A stretch of 64,000 bases of DNA from Setophaga petechia (lineage: Eukaryota; Chordata; Aves; Passeriformes; Parulidae), in contig JANCRA010000025.1 of assembly GCA_024362935.1 (NCBI GenBank), forward strand, positions 13,666,936 to 13,730,935. The letters run 5' to 3'. Position numbers and translations under genes: made by a program. Within the stretch, counting starts at the first letter, position 1, and every line of letters begins with the position of its first letter. A model generated the notes under the pieces. The model ran no database searches. It worked only from the letters and a program-made list of their open reading frames with translations, and was not told the origin of the DNA. Shown piece after piece: positions 32,242 to 52,800 of the stretch.

Positions 32242-35200
32242 GTATGCTCCACATCCTCCTTCCCTCACTGGGGATTGCAAGTGTGGGACAAGCTGATCAT
32301 GATTTGAAGCCAGGAAAAGCAGAAGAGGCTGCATCAGAGGCTTGGGAGTGCCTGCCTTCCATGATTTCTGCCTTTTGTAGGCTGTGTGTGAAAATCATTA
32401 GGTTTTTTTGCAGGAAACATGAGTCAGTGCAGAATCTGGCCTCTGGTTCGCTTCAGAAGTGTGTGTAGGGAAAGGAAGAACAGGAGGCTGAAGCAAAATT
32501 ATTGTTCCCTGGGATTAAAGCAGTAGAAATGAGCTTTAAAAACATTGATTGGAGACACAGATAATTCAATTTTGAGGGATTTTAAGATTCCCTGTGGAAC
32601 ATTTGTTCTGCTGCCATATGCTGTCTTTAAACTAAAAAGCCCGGGGCTGATTTTCATTTCATTCACACTGGTGTAAAACAGGAGTAATATTCCTGAGTTT
32701 GATGCTGTATCTCTGGGAGAAATTGATGTCATCATGGTTAGAATCAGACTTTTTGAACACAAGCTGCAAAGCTATCATTAAATTTGAGATAACCCTCAAA
32801 AAAAAAAAAATGCTGTGCTCCTCTCTTTACCTGCCTGGGGAGAGAAGAGGAAAGCATTCAGCATAAAGGTACATTCTCACCCTCTTTCCTGACCATTCTT
32901 ATTTGCCTTTTGAAATGTTCATTGCTCCTTTAACTTTGCCAGTGGTTGTTTCCATTAGTCAGGGGTCATTGCAGAAATGAGGAGTCAGCAGACATAAGCA
33001 AGGCCTCTGATTTCTGGTGTCTCAGTGGCATTTTGGTGCCTCGGTGCCTGAAGAGTTTGCTAGGATTGAAGAGTGGGATGGTTCTTCCTTGTTTAATAAT
33101 ACAACCTTAATTTAATGCTCCTTGAAATATCCTGGCCTGAGCATGCATTTGAACACATATGTGCATGAGAGAAGGTGTTAATGGAAGTCTATTCCTGAGC
33201 ATATCTCAGAGTGGCTTTGCATTTTGTCCTGAAGGAGGATGCTAAATAATCCAGTCAAACCTGTGCCACCAATAACCCACTTGTGCTCAAATGAGGGTGC
33301 ACACCATGTAGGGATAACTGAATGCCAATATGTATTAATGCTGCAGCATGTCAGCTGGCAGATGGGCTCCTGACATGCCACAGAAACTGTCACAGGGTCT
33401 GTAGCGGAGACATTTAAATGAGATGGAGGAAAAGAGTCAGAGCTGGTTGTTCTGGATTAAAGAGCTGAAGGTTTGAGGCATACCATTGTTTTGTGTATGT
33501 AAAGCCACTGGTGTTGCATGGAAATCTGTGTTTAATTTTTGCAGGTACAGATGTTTAAAATGTATCATACAAGGGGACACTGGCAAGATGTTTGGGCTGT
33601 AAATGTGGCCTGCCTCAGCACTGTGACAGTAGAACAGTGAGATCCTGTCCTGCCCTGTGCCCCCACAGAGGCCTGGGAGGAAAAGGAAGAAAGCAAGCTG
33701 AAATCAAGCTGAAATCAAGCTGAAAGCAAAGCTGCCTCTGCCTTCACTCAGCATGAGCCTGTGCTCCAGGACTTGTGCAGACTGGGGATGCTGCTGGCAC
33801 AGACCATTCCAGAGCAGGAAAACAGGGAGAGAGAGCCCAGCAAGGGCTGGTGGAGGGGCTTGGCCCTGCTCTTTCCTGGGGCAGGCTGTGTCCTTCTGTG
33901 TCACACATGGCTCAGGCAGAGAGTGCTTGGAAGTGCCAGCCCAGTCTGACCAAAAGCCCTTGAAGTCCATGAGACTGTGCTCACCATGTTCTCCTGTTAG
34001 CACCTTGGCAAGGTGCTCATTCATTTTAATATTTTCTAGAGCAAGTTCATATTTAGATAATAACAAATATGCCAGCTGAAAAATGGGACTGCCTGCACAG
34101 GAGGGGCAGTGAGCATTGTCATTAGGCATGACTTCATCCTTGCTAGCTGCACCTTTGGGGCCACGTTCACCAGTGTGTTCCAGATCCTTTGCAGGGCCCT
34201 GGTGAGGTAAAGCAGCAACAGGTACAGCTAAATCATTCACTGTAATCAAGTTTGCAGCTTCTTTATGTTGGTGGAGTCATGCAAAGCAGTTAGAGAGTTC
34301 CCATGAATCTGGCCCATTGATTATAAAATTATTCCATTGATAAAATAATCAAATGTCCAGACTTACAAAGCAACAAGGCAAAAGGATATTTCCAGTTGTA
34401 ATTTATGTAAATTAATATAGGTTAAAATCAAGATCTGTTTCTTTGAAGTGGCCCTTTCTTAATTTTCTAAGCTGCAAAAATTGATAGAGCCCAAGACAGC
34501 CTTGAGAAGAATTTGGGATTAAAAATTGAGCAGTGACCTGAAGAATTTTGAGTTATATGGTAGCAGTAAGTGATACATCCCCCCATTTGACATGCAGTGT
34601 CTGCAATTCAATCCAGATTTGGATTGTGCTTAAATAGAGCAATGTGGATAACCCTGGAGCTTGCAGTAGCTGTCCCTCTGCATACCAAGCTGTAAGAATT
34701 TAGCCACCTATAAATCTGAGTGAGGTTAAAGGCACTGAGATACAATAAACCCCTGTGGGATGGGAGCAGGCAGTTTCCTGCTTTATGTTTATTAGTGTTT
34801 TAGCAACAAAGGTCTAAATTTCACAAATTATCAGTTTTCTACAGCTTCCATATATTTGCCTTCTGGTTTAAAGCATGATTATGGTAAAACAGCAGTAAAC
34901 CATGGGCATGATACTTCTGATGTTACACATTTGTAGTGTAGATAGCACTAAAGTGGATTGGGATGTTAAAATATATTGGAAACAAAGAGAGTTCAGTACT
35001 GCTCCCATAAATCAGTGAGAAAGTTCCCATTTACTGTGGGATGCCAACATATTGGCAATGAAGGACATTCCTGTCCTTGATGCTGCTACTTTGAATGCCC
35101 CTTTACACTTCTAGAATTCTCACTGTCTCCTGTGACACCACATTTTGTGGTCTGCTGTGCCTGCCATGAGTTTCTCCATCACCAGGTTCCTGGGAATGAT

Positions 35201-35836
35201 GAGCATTTCAGCTGGCTGGTTGTTCAGGATGCAAATAGAAAGATGCAGGATCTAAGTTAGGCACCTTTAGCAAATGACCAAATTATGGTTGCAATACAAG
35301 GGCTGGGATTCTGTTCAATTGGCAGAGTCTTTGTTATTCCTCCTAATCCAGAGCAATTCAGGGCAGAGAAAAGCAATAGCTAGAGTATGATTTTGCAGTT
35401 TGCTTTCCTTCCTTTGAGAGAGGCACAGGACAAGACTGAATGGAAGTTAATAAGAAGGAATCTCATGTTTTCCACTGAGAGACCAGGCATTCTTTGTACT
35501 CTCAGTTTGGAATCCTATTTGGGAAAACCCTTGAATGTTCTTTATGAGATTTCAAAAAAAAAAAAAAAAAATCCTACAGCAACCAAAAAGTTATTTTGCC
35601 TCTATAGTGCTCATGGGATTGTAACTCAGGAAAGATTTCTTGTAATGTGCTTCTTGTCCTCTGTGCCAGGACCTTCACTGCATTCAACAGGACCTTGTTC
35701 CAAAACCATTCCCTATAGAGTCATCCTCATTCCCTCGTGAAAAGAGCTCGTGCATTTGATTTTAACTGTGATTTCCCACTCAAGTGATCACTCACTGACC
35801 TACCCTCCCCACTCCTATCCCCTTTTGTTTTTACAG
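32242..35836 (+). other. CACNA1C: Intron 20 (3.6 kb)
   Basis: GTATGC to TTTTTACAG. It includes an 11-bp triplication (33695-33727) and A runs at 32799-32810 and 35552-35570. No transposon is firmly recognised. The open frame at 33704-34249 on the minus strand has no recognisable family. Confidence 0.83.
33695..33727 (+). repeat. 11-bp tandem repeat, 3 copies
   Basis: 'aagctgaaatc' twice, then 'aagctgaaagc'. Confidence 0.92.
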
Positions 35837-35896
35837 ATTCTCTTTTATTTTGATATAGTTTTTACTGTCATTTTCACCATTGAAATTGCTCTGAAG
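35837..35896 (+). CDS. CACNA1C: Cav1.2 exon 21 (IIIS2, alternative to exon 22)
   Basis: 60 nt in phase 0 at both ends, between TTTTTACAG and GTAAAG. It encodes ILFYFDIVFTVIFTIEIALK, helix IIIS2. In mammals it and exon 22 are used one at a time and affect dihydropyridine sensitivity and gating. One residue differs from mammals (FTVIF versus FTTIF). Confidence 0.97.
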
Positions 35897-36031
35897 GTAA
35901 AGTGCCCATCTTCTCTACCATTACTTGTTCCCAAGCTTTCTGGTTTTCTGCCAGTCTCTGTTGCTAACACACACGCCTGTTTGTTCTGGGTCACGCTCAG
36001 TACCACTAACCCAACTGTGCTTATTTTTCAG
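35897..36031 (+). other. CACNA1C: Intron 21 (135 nt) between the alternative exons
   Basis: GTAAAG to TTTTTCAG. Branch candidates are CTAAC at 35964-35968 and 36006-36010, the latter about 22 nt before the acceptor. The spacer is a multiple of three and has no stop in the channel frame. Confidence 0.93.
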
Positions 36032-36091
36032 ATCCTAGGCAATGCAGACTATGTCTTCACTAGTATCTTTACATTAGAAATTATTCTTAAG
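36032..36091 (+). CDS. CACNA1C: Cav1.2 exon 22 (IIIS2, alternative to exon 21)
   Basis: 60 nt in phase 0, between TTTTTCAG and GTAACC. It encodes ILGNADYVFTSIFTLEIILK, identical to the mammalian alternative IIIS2 as I recall it. It aligns with exon 21 position by position and clearly arose by exon duplication. The conserved acidic residues (D in DYVFT, E in LEIIL) match those of exon 21. Confidence 0.97.
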
Positions 36092-41940
<5,849 letters not shown>

Positions 41941-42048
41941 CACGTGGTCCAGTGTGTGTTTGTCGCCATCCGAACCATCGGGAACATTGTGATTGTCACC
42001 ACTTTGCTGCAGTTCATGTTTGCCTGCATTGGAGTTCAGCTGTTTAAG
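41941..42048 (+). CDS. CACNA1C: Cav1.2 exon 25 (S4-S5 linker and IIIS5)
   Basis: 108 nt, 36 codons, between TTGGCAG and GTAAAA. It encodes [20 protein letters not shown] and [16 protein letters not shown]. The Thr and Gln of the TTLLQ motif, known from mutagenesis to govern dihydropyridine block, are present. It is symmetric (phase 0), but skipping would remove IIIS5. Confidence 0.98.
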
Positions 42049-42510
42049 GTAAAAGCATTGGACCCATTCCTTCATCAATTACAGTGGGCTGTGTTCAGGG
42101 ATGGGGAGAAAAGCAGCATAAAAAGCCTGAGGAAAGGAAAATGGGGTCTTTTGTGTGTAACAGGGAAGACATTTTGGGGCACTGTCAGTGTTACCTGGGC
42201 TTCTGCTTGCCAGAGTTCTCCAAAACTGAGCCAGGTATATGTAGAACTCTTGCCCATCATCTGTGATCAGAAGAGATGATCAGTAATGTTTTTCTTCCCT
42301 AAACAGCTTTACATTGGCACGACATGGCCCCGGGAAGGTGAAGGGGGCTGCTCAAAAGGATTGTTTCTTGCAGGCTCTCTGCCTCCCATCTTGCAGAGGA
42401 AGGGGCACACCAGATGATCATGGGGGGTTGTTCATTCCCTTCTTTATGTCTGCTTTTATCTCCCTTTGCCTTTCACCACCCTCCTGACAAATGCTGAGGA
42501 CATACACATT

Positions 42511-42925
42511 TGTGGTATTTGTGAGGTGCCCCGGATGGAGGAGGAATTGAGAATCTGTTTCCATATTCTTAGAAGACTAATTTATAAGAATAGAATAGAA
42601 TAGAATAGAATAGAATAGTATAATACTAAAGAATAGAGAAAGGATACAGCCAGAAGGCTACAAAGAATGATAATCAAAACTCGTGACTCTCTCTTCCAGA
42701 GTCCCAACACAGCTGGACAGTGATTGGTCATTAAGTTAAAACAATTCACATGAAACAATCAAACAATGACCAGCTGGTAAACAATGTCCAAACCACCTTC
42801 CAAAGCAGCAAAACACAGGAGAAGTGAATCAGATAATTATTGTTTTCATTTTTCTCTGAGGCTTCTCAGCTTCTCAGGATAAGAAACCCTGGCGAAGGGA
42901 TTTTTCAGAAAATATGATGGTGACA
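42511..42925 (+). mobile_element. Solo LTR of a songbird ERV family
   Basis: Starts TGTGGTATTTGTGAGGTGCC and ends near 'atatgatggtgaca', the TG...CA ends of an LTR, about 415 bp. It contains a (TAGAA)n run and then a 'cacaggagaagtgaatcag' and 'ttctctgaggcttctcagc' section typical of this avian family. Possible target duplication: CACAT at 42505-42509 and 42926-42930, with one base of slack at the 5' end. No internal viral genes are present. Confidence 0.78.
42587..42619 (+). repeat. (TAGAA)n microsatellite inside the LTR
   Basis: Six and a half units of tagaa. A comparable but degenerate AT-rich part is present in the other LTR at 2650-2715. Confidence 0.92.
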
Positions 42926-42978
42926 CACATAAAAGTACCATACAAGCAAAGCCTCATTCCTCTTTCTTCCTTTCCTAG

Positions 42979-43031
42979 GGCAAGCTGTACAGCTGCACTG
43001 ACAGCTCCAAGCAGACGGAAGCAGAATGCAG
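42979..43031 (+). CDS. CACNA1C: Cav1.2 exon 26 (repeat III turret)
   Basis: 53 nt, 17 codons + AG, between TTTCCTAG and GTGGGT. It encodes GKLYSCTDSSKQTEAEC, the extracellular loop after IIIS5 with its cysteines. Mammals have GKLYTCSDSSKQTEAEC, so Thr and Ser are exchanged at two positions. Confidence 0.97.
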
Positions 43032-43124
43032 GTGGGTCTGAGCTTTTCCAATCCCTGCCCTTGGCTGCCGGCGGTGCCTGGCGGTGCAGGTGTGCCACGT
43101 TGTGTCTGCCCTCTCCCCCCACAG
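43032..43124 (+). other. CACNA1C: Intron 26 (93 nt)
   Basis: The shortest intron of the window; GC-rich in its middle (gccggcggtgcctggcgg) with a C-rich acceptor (CCCCCCACAG). Confidence 0.93.
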
Positions 43125-43271
43125 AGGGTACTTCATCACCTACAAGGATGGGGAGGTCAGCCAGCCCATGATACAGCCCCGCAGCTGGGAGAACAGCAAG
43201 TTTGACTTCGACAACGTCCTGACTGCCATGATGGCCCTCTTCACCGTCTCCACCTTCGAGGGCTGGCCAGA
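43125..43271 (+). CDS. CACNA1C: Cav1.2 exon 27 (repeat III turret and selectivity filter)
   Basis: 147 nt, A + 48 codons + GA. It encodes [40 protein letters not shown] and VSTFEGWP. The Glu of TFEGW is the repeat III filter residue. The first 20 residues vary from mammals ([20 protein letters not shown]), while the pore helix is conserved. Codons here are unusually GC-rich at the third position. Confidence 0.98.
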
Positions 43272-46282
<3,011 letters not shown>

Positions 46283-49200
46283 TAGATTTCCCTGGCCTCT
46301 GTGTGTGTGTGCATGTGTGCGGGGCAGCTGTGAGGAGAAGGAGGAGGTGAACCTTTCTCATCTATTACCCCACCAAGATCTGAGCTGGACAGTTGCTCTC
46401 TGGATTGGAGTCTCACTTATATTTAATAACATTTTCACTGGAGAGTAGACAGACTTAAAAAAAAAAACCTGAAAAAATTTTAAAAGGCAACACCTGCTAA
46501 TAGAGATGGTTCCTAGTTTTCATTAAGTTATCACAGTGACACTCTGCTAAGGCTGTAACATGTCTTCCATTCTGAATGTTATTCCAATGCTCTCTCTCTG
46601 ACTTTCCTTATATAATTTAAAAATAGCATCTCATGATTAGTCTCCTGACCCAAGTGAAGTTAATCAAGCATGACTCATTTTGAGTTATGAGCTTTGGAAA
46701 AAAAATGTTTCTTCTGGGAGGGCTACATCTCAGTGATGGTTTGGATTGCTCTGGTTTTGAATTTAAGATTTCATTGATAATATTTAGTACCTCAGCAGGT
46801 CCTGTCTGAAAGTATTGTCCTGTGCATTGGGCCATGATACTATGCTAGTTTAGCTGCACTGTGGCGTTTGATTAGAACCTCCAAGCTCTTCTAGTTAAGT
46901 TCTCACAGCTGCTGCAGGACAAGGACAAAGATCCTGACCTCACAGAATTACCCAAGACTTCCTTCTGTGGGATTTAAATTCAGTGATGTGTCATAAAAAG
47001 TTGAATCCAGATACCTAAATATAGGTCGCTTGTGTCATTTCATATCTTCAGTGGTGCCTTGACACATGGAGTTGTGTCTTGAAGGATGCTTTGAAACATT
47101 GTGGAGATGGTCAAGATGCTCTCTGAAGCATCAGTTATGAATTGGTAAAAATAAGAATATTTAGGTCTGGCAGTCATGCTTGTCCTTCATGTTAAAGTTA
47201 GGGGATGACTGAATTTAGCTCCTCCCAGGTGTAATCTAACATCTTCCTCATCCTCACTTCAGAAACTTTGCTCTCCATTTCTACTGAATTTGGCCTTATT
47301 TTTTTCTTTTCAACTCCATGTTGACTTTTTCCAACCAGCTTCTCTCTTTCTTCCACACTTTCTAGGACTTCTTCTTGTAATAGTCTTGTAATTTTATTTT
47401 TCACCCAAGCCCCATATCACTTTCCTATCTTGGATGTAGTTCTCTTGGAAGTTAGGAGCATCTTGGCAGTCCTGCTGAAGACAGGGTTTCGGAGTCTTTT
47501 TGTGAGATCTCGAAAACTTTCTTGGGAAATTTAGAAGCATCATTATCTGTTTCAGCAGAGATTTTAATTTTCAGGAGAGATCTATCTTTGATTTTTGAGA
47601 CTTCACCATGTCTGTCAGCAAGCAAACTTTCTGTCACTTCATAAAAGTTTTATCTGCACACCATGTACCCAGAAGTGCATCTCACAGGCTTTATAATGTT
47701 CTTCGAATTTTGCAGTTCTGCTTCACAGGAGGTTTATAACTTTCAAGGAGATGAGAATCTCAGCAGAATTTGGTTTAGAACATTTAGGGGAGAAGTTCAG
47801 CCAGGTCAAATACTGAATTCTGTACACATACAAGGAAGGCTTTACCTGACATGGTTGCTTCCAACAGTAAGGAAATAGCATTAATGATAGTGGAAGTCCT
47901 TTCTACTTCCTGTGGTTTACTTTCCTCTGTTCAAGCTCCTTTTCAAGTTTTGCTGCACAAAAAAATACTAAAAAAAATCAACTGAGATTAAGCAAGTATC
48001 TCTGGATGGCAAAACACTGAAACAGATCTCCTAAAGTAATTGTGGGAATCTTTATAGTTTGAGGATTTAGAATTAAGTGGGGGGAATCTTTAATTCAAGG
48101 CAGATTAGGAATCAATGATCTGTCTTGAGACAGGTAAATGGAATAGACCACAGGGCCCCTCTCAGCCCAATTTTCCATGATTCTGTAATCTCCAAACTAA
48201 ATCCCTAGCTACCACACTATAGTAAAAGTGAGACTAAAAAAGAAATTTTCCTTATCACAACAACAGTAGAGTCATAATGAAGTCTTTCAATCTAGGACTC
48301 AGACAACAACCTCAAATGAAAGAATAGCCAGCACTAACAATAAATGTTTCAAATCCTGGTCTGGCCTGTATGCCAAAGATGGTACTAACTCATACCTATA
48401 TTTTAATTAAATACCTTAATGAAAGAAACCCCAGATTTTCAAAAGTTGAAGCAAAGGATTACAGGGAAGAAAAACAAAACTGACCTTGTGAAAACAGCTA
48501 ACACAGAAAAAGAGTTTGCTCCTGCAGCATATTCATACTGAATTATGTTAAGGACCAGTTCAGTGACTCGGGCTTGGAAACACCAAATTCCTTGTGTGAC
48601 TTGTCATTGTCATGTATGAGGATTTGGCTGCAGCCTTCATTCCCTGCTCTCCAAAGAAGGCAGCCCCTTCTCCCACATGACCACTGGGACTGATGGGGAC
48701 CAGCACTGGGGAGCACTGTCTGCTTCTCTTCAGGTTGCACACCAGAACTGCAGATGGACTTGGCTAGAATATGTTCTGGAGTGGGAGTTTCCAGCATGGA
48801 GAAAGTGGTTACCTCTATCTTCTGCTTGGCTAGACCTTGTGGTCAAACTACATTTGCAGATGAAAGTTGTCCCCAGGAACACCAGCTGGGAAAGTCCAAA
48901 AGCATTTCTTTGTCACCTGGGAGAGCATCATTACCTATGCCCTCTAACCAACCAAGTGGCCCCAACAAAGAAATGAGATGCTGAGTGTTATTAGTGTTTC
49001 CCAGATGGAAAATGGCAAGATGAAATGCTCATCTCTGCTGCAGACAGATTTGTCTGTCATTTCCTGAGCAGTAAAACACAAACCAGCCTTTGTTTAAGTT
49101 GCTTTGTCTCATTTTGAATTTGTACCCAAACATCACTCTTTTCTGTGAGAAGAATACCCTAAAATAAAAGAGCTGTGAGCTTTATGACTGACAACAAGAA

Positions 49201-49718
49201 AGGAGGAAACTTGGTTAGCTGAAGGTGTCGTGTTCTAATGACAAGCCCCAGGAGAACGTGGCAGAACAGAACTGAGCACAGAATTGAAGCTGGCAACATT
49301 CAGTCTGTTTTCTCCTTTTTTGGGGTGCTTAACCCAGTCATGGATGTTGCAGCTTACCCTTCAACTGCAGCAAGACAAGCAGGAACTGAGTTGTGACTCT
49401 GAAGCAGCCACCACAGAGCTCTCTCCCTTGCACAGCCACTACCTAAAGGCACCTTGGAATGAAAGGTCTGCAGCAGCAGAACAGAGGGATGAGGATTTCT
49501 CCATCTGCACAAGGTGGAACCAGCTGCTGTTTATTCATACCTTCACCAGGGAGGGTTGGAAAGGGAACTGGGACAGATCCCTGAGGTATTGGGAGCTGCT
49601 GTTGTGCTACCTTCTCACAGAAGTCACCCCAGGGATGTGCCCATGTGGAACAGCTTTAGGGGAAGCCCAACATACAGAGTTCCTCCTGCTGCCCATGGTG
49701 TGGCATCCACGATTACAG

Positions 49719-49816
49719 ACACACAGATTCAGTTGGAAATGTGTTGGGAAATCATCAAGATCATTCAAGACCATCAAGTCCAGCTGTTAATCTACCATTG
49801 CCAAGGTCCACTAAAT
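49719..49816 (-). mobile_element. CR1-like fragment, reverse orientation
   Basis: 'cacacagattcagttgga' then 'agaccatcaagtccagctgt' and 'ccattgccaaggtccacta' resemble the reverse complement of an avian CR1 tail. It falls inside the 168-codon open frame of 49284-49790, which argues against that frame being a gene. Confidence 0.6.
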
Positions 49817-52800
49817 ACAATGCACACCAGTGCTACTGTGAATTACCTACATAACAACAGAAGAGGTGGCAGCCTTGCTGAATAGGGGGTTTTCTTACTG
49901 TATCCCATTTTTTCTTCATTTCTTGTGGTGGGATCAAGGCTTTACTTATTGAAAGGCCAGCTGTAGGAATAAGGAGCCAAGTCCAAGTCAGGGCTTGTCG
50001 CCTAACACTTAGAGAAAATATGTGAAGGGAGTAGCAAGACAAGGGCTTTCCTAACTAAACACACTGTTACTGCTGAGATTGCTTGCTCTGGTCAGCAAGT
50101 CCCTTTGAAACTTGTCCTTTTAGCTGGCCATCCTCTGTGAGCAGTGTTTTGGTCTGCCTGATCTCCTGGGAGGCTGCAGAGAAGAGGGGTACATCAGCTG
50201 GAGCAGCTGCTGCTGTGGCACAGTCAGTGCATGCCAGGCTGGGACAAGGCTTCTGAGAACCCTGTGGGTTTGTGTTGTGTGACACTTCTTTGGTGCAGAG
50301 GGTCACTTTCCCCATTTTTTTGCAGGATTAATCTAAGCATTGTGTCAGACACAGCTCATCCATGGCTGCAGTTTTGTCAGGAGGGTGTGCTAACAGTGAG
50401 CTCGAGCCATTTGGGGTGATTAGGGCTGCTGATAAAGAAAACATCCACTCCATGCCCTGCATCTCCTTACAGAGTATTAATGTGCTGCTCTGAAGCAAAA
50501 CTCTCAAATGGACCTCAGTGCTTGTTTTGGCTGATGCTCATAAACTGATTCAAGACTGGTTACTTCAAAGACACAGACAGTCTAAAAGTAATGCTGCTGA
50601 GCCAAGGCCTTTTGCTGCTTTGTTTTTCTAATTTTATAAATTCTCCAGCCAGTCTGCTGAGCTATTTTCCAATTCCTGCATGGAGAAACCTGCTGCTGCT
50701 GCTTCAGGCTTTTTCCAGAGAAAACTACTGAAGGGAATGAGGTGCTGTGCTGTCTGTGGTGCTCACAGCTACCACTGTTCCAGTTTCTTAGAGAAGAAAT
50801 CCCCACAAGAACCAGTCCAGGAATGGCCAGCTGCTCTACAAAACCTGCCTGGGGTTTATCTTTTCAAGTTAAAGACAGTGACTTAAAATTCCTATTCACA
50901 TGAAGCCTCACCATCTGTCAATGTACATGCTAATGTGAGGATGGATATTCCTCCGGGAATTTCAGATCCTTCCAGCTCCCTGGAATGGGCTGTTTTCCTG
51001 GTGAGCCACATCTACTTTTTCTTTCAGGAAAACACTTTATCTGTCCCCTTATTAGCTAGGGCAGGACCACTAATCCAAGAGTTATGAATTTTCTCTTGCT
51101 GTTCCTGTCATCTCAAACTAGGGAAGACATATCCATGGAACTACTGCTATGCATGAAGTAAAGCACATGATCATATATTTTGTCAAATCTGTGCCTGAGT
51201 GTGGAAAGGGAATCTTGGAGATTTCCTCTGTGGAATTATGACTATCAGAGAGACTGCAGCTCACAAGTCTATTCCATTTACCAGACACTGTCAGCACCTT
51301 TCTTCCCTGGGTGTTTATAGATGTTACTTGTAAAGCAGCCTGCAACAAACGCCATCTGCCCTGCCTCAGACAGTTCCTTCAGTCCCTCATTTATCACTGC
51401 TACTTAACTCTGCATTCCTGCCATTCTTACTTGTCATTTCTGTGCAGCACTTTGGACTTCAGGGGGCTGTTTCAAGCAAGCTTCACACTCAGCACAAGGC
51501 ACACAGTCCCATGTGATCCCAGGGAGAACTGTGACCCTCTGTGCTGTGGAAGTCACAAGTGCCACCCATGGTTATTTCTCAGCCTCTGTGCACTGATGGA
51601 TCTGTGTCCTCAGTGTTTCTTTCTCCCCTGATGCATTTGCACTTCTTTATCCCTCTTTAAGCTCCTCTCAGTCAGCGTTTATCATGCATTTGATGTACAG
51701 ATATTTCTTCTAAAACCTGCAAAATGACTCATCTGTTTTTGTTCCCTTTTTACCAGTACATTTCTCATGCTTTTATGCCTATAAACAGATCTTTGAGCAG
51801 TCTCTCCTAAAGTCACACTGGCTGCTTCATACTACTCACACTCTTTCTCACCAAAACCATAATCTGTTATTCCTTGGTCAGGATAGAAGCTTCAACATTT
51901 TCACAAACAGCTGAAATTTATATCCATAGAAACAATGCTGGTTAATTTTGGAAATCTAATGCTTTTTGTCCTTCTTCATTCTCGTACGTGTAGAAATACC
52001 TGTATAGCTTAGGATGCTGCCCTGGCATCATTCATCACAGTTTTATTTCTCCAGCTTATACAGAGAAAGGGAAGTAAAGGCATTCTGCACAGATAAAAAA
52101 CATCAGGAAAACTGGTTACAACTGAGTGGTCTTTTGCTCAGAGCTAAATAACACTTCAGCTCCATCCAACAGGAATCATATTTAGTTAAAAATCACATGC
52201 TCTGGGATGCAGTATGGTGGCATAAATTAGTGGTTGAAGCTGTGTAAATGTGAGCCCGTGGTGCAGGCAGCTGCCTCCCTCCATGGACTGTGGCCACACG
52301 ATGCTGTGTGGCCAAAAGGGATGGTTGCCAAGTGGCTCTTACTTTGCAACTTCCTTTGCTGCTTTTGGCAGGTCCTTAACCTTGGTAACCACCTAATTGT
52401 TTCCTCAGCTTCAATATTATCTTTTCTGTTTTGAGGGGCAGCCTCTGCTTGTGGAGTATTTGATGATTGAGTCAGGTACCCCTGCAAGAGGAAGGTCAGT
52501 CTCCAACCACCACCCTGGCTTTGGGGAAAAGAAATGCTTTAAAAGGCAAAAGAAAGCTCAAGAAAGATGATTATGTGTCAAAACCTGTGGGTGGGGAATA
52601 ATGTACATCATTTAACAAAAAGGAAGAGTGAGCTCTGCTTGATGTTGGGTAAGAAGTAGAGAGCATGGAGACAGCTAGGAATGATCAGGTTAGACAGTTT
52701 GTTAGCTGAAGAAAAGGAAAGAACAAAACCAAAAAGAACCAACAGGTCTGAGAGGAAAAGAGGGAAAACCCAAGTCCATGGAGTAAGAAAAGTCATACAG

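Larger units (their letters stand above)
42049..42978 (+). other. CACNA1C: Intron 25, nearly half LTR
   Basis: GTAAAA to TTTCCTAG. The LTR at 42511-42925 ends only about 50 nt before exon 26, so part of the splice-site context of exon 26 borders retroviral sequence. Confidence 0.88.

Noticed and set aside
33704..34249. 181-codon minus-strand frame
   Set aside because: No family recognised, no splice or promoter context; deep in intron 20.
49284..49790. 168-codon open frame in intron 30
   Set aside because: Its end runs into a reverse CR1 fragment (49719-49816), and the protein has no domain pattern.
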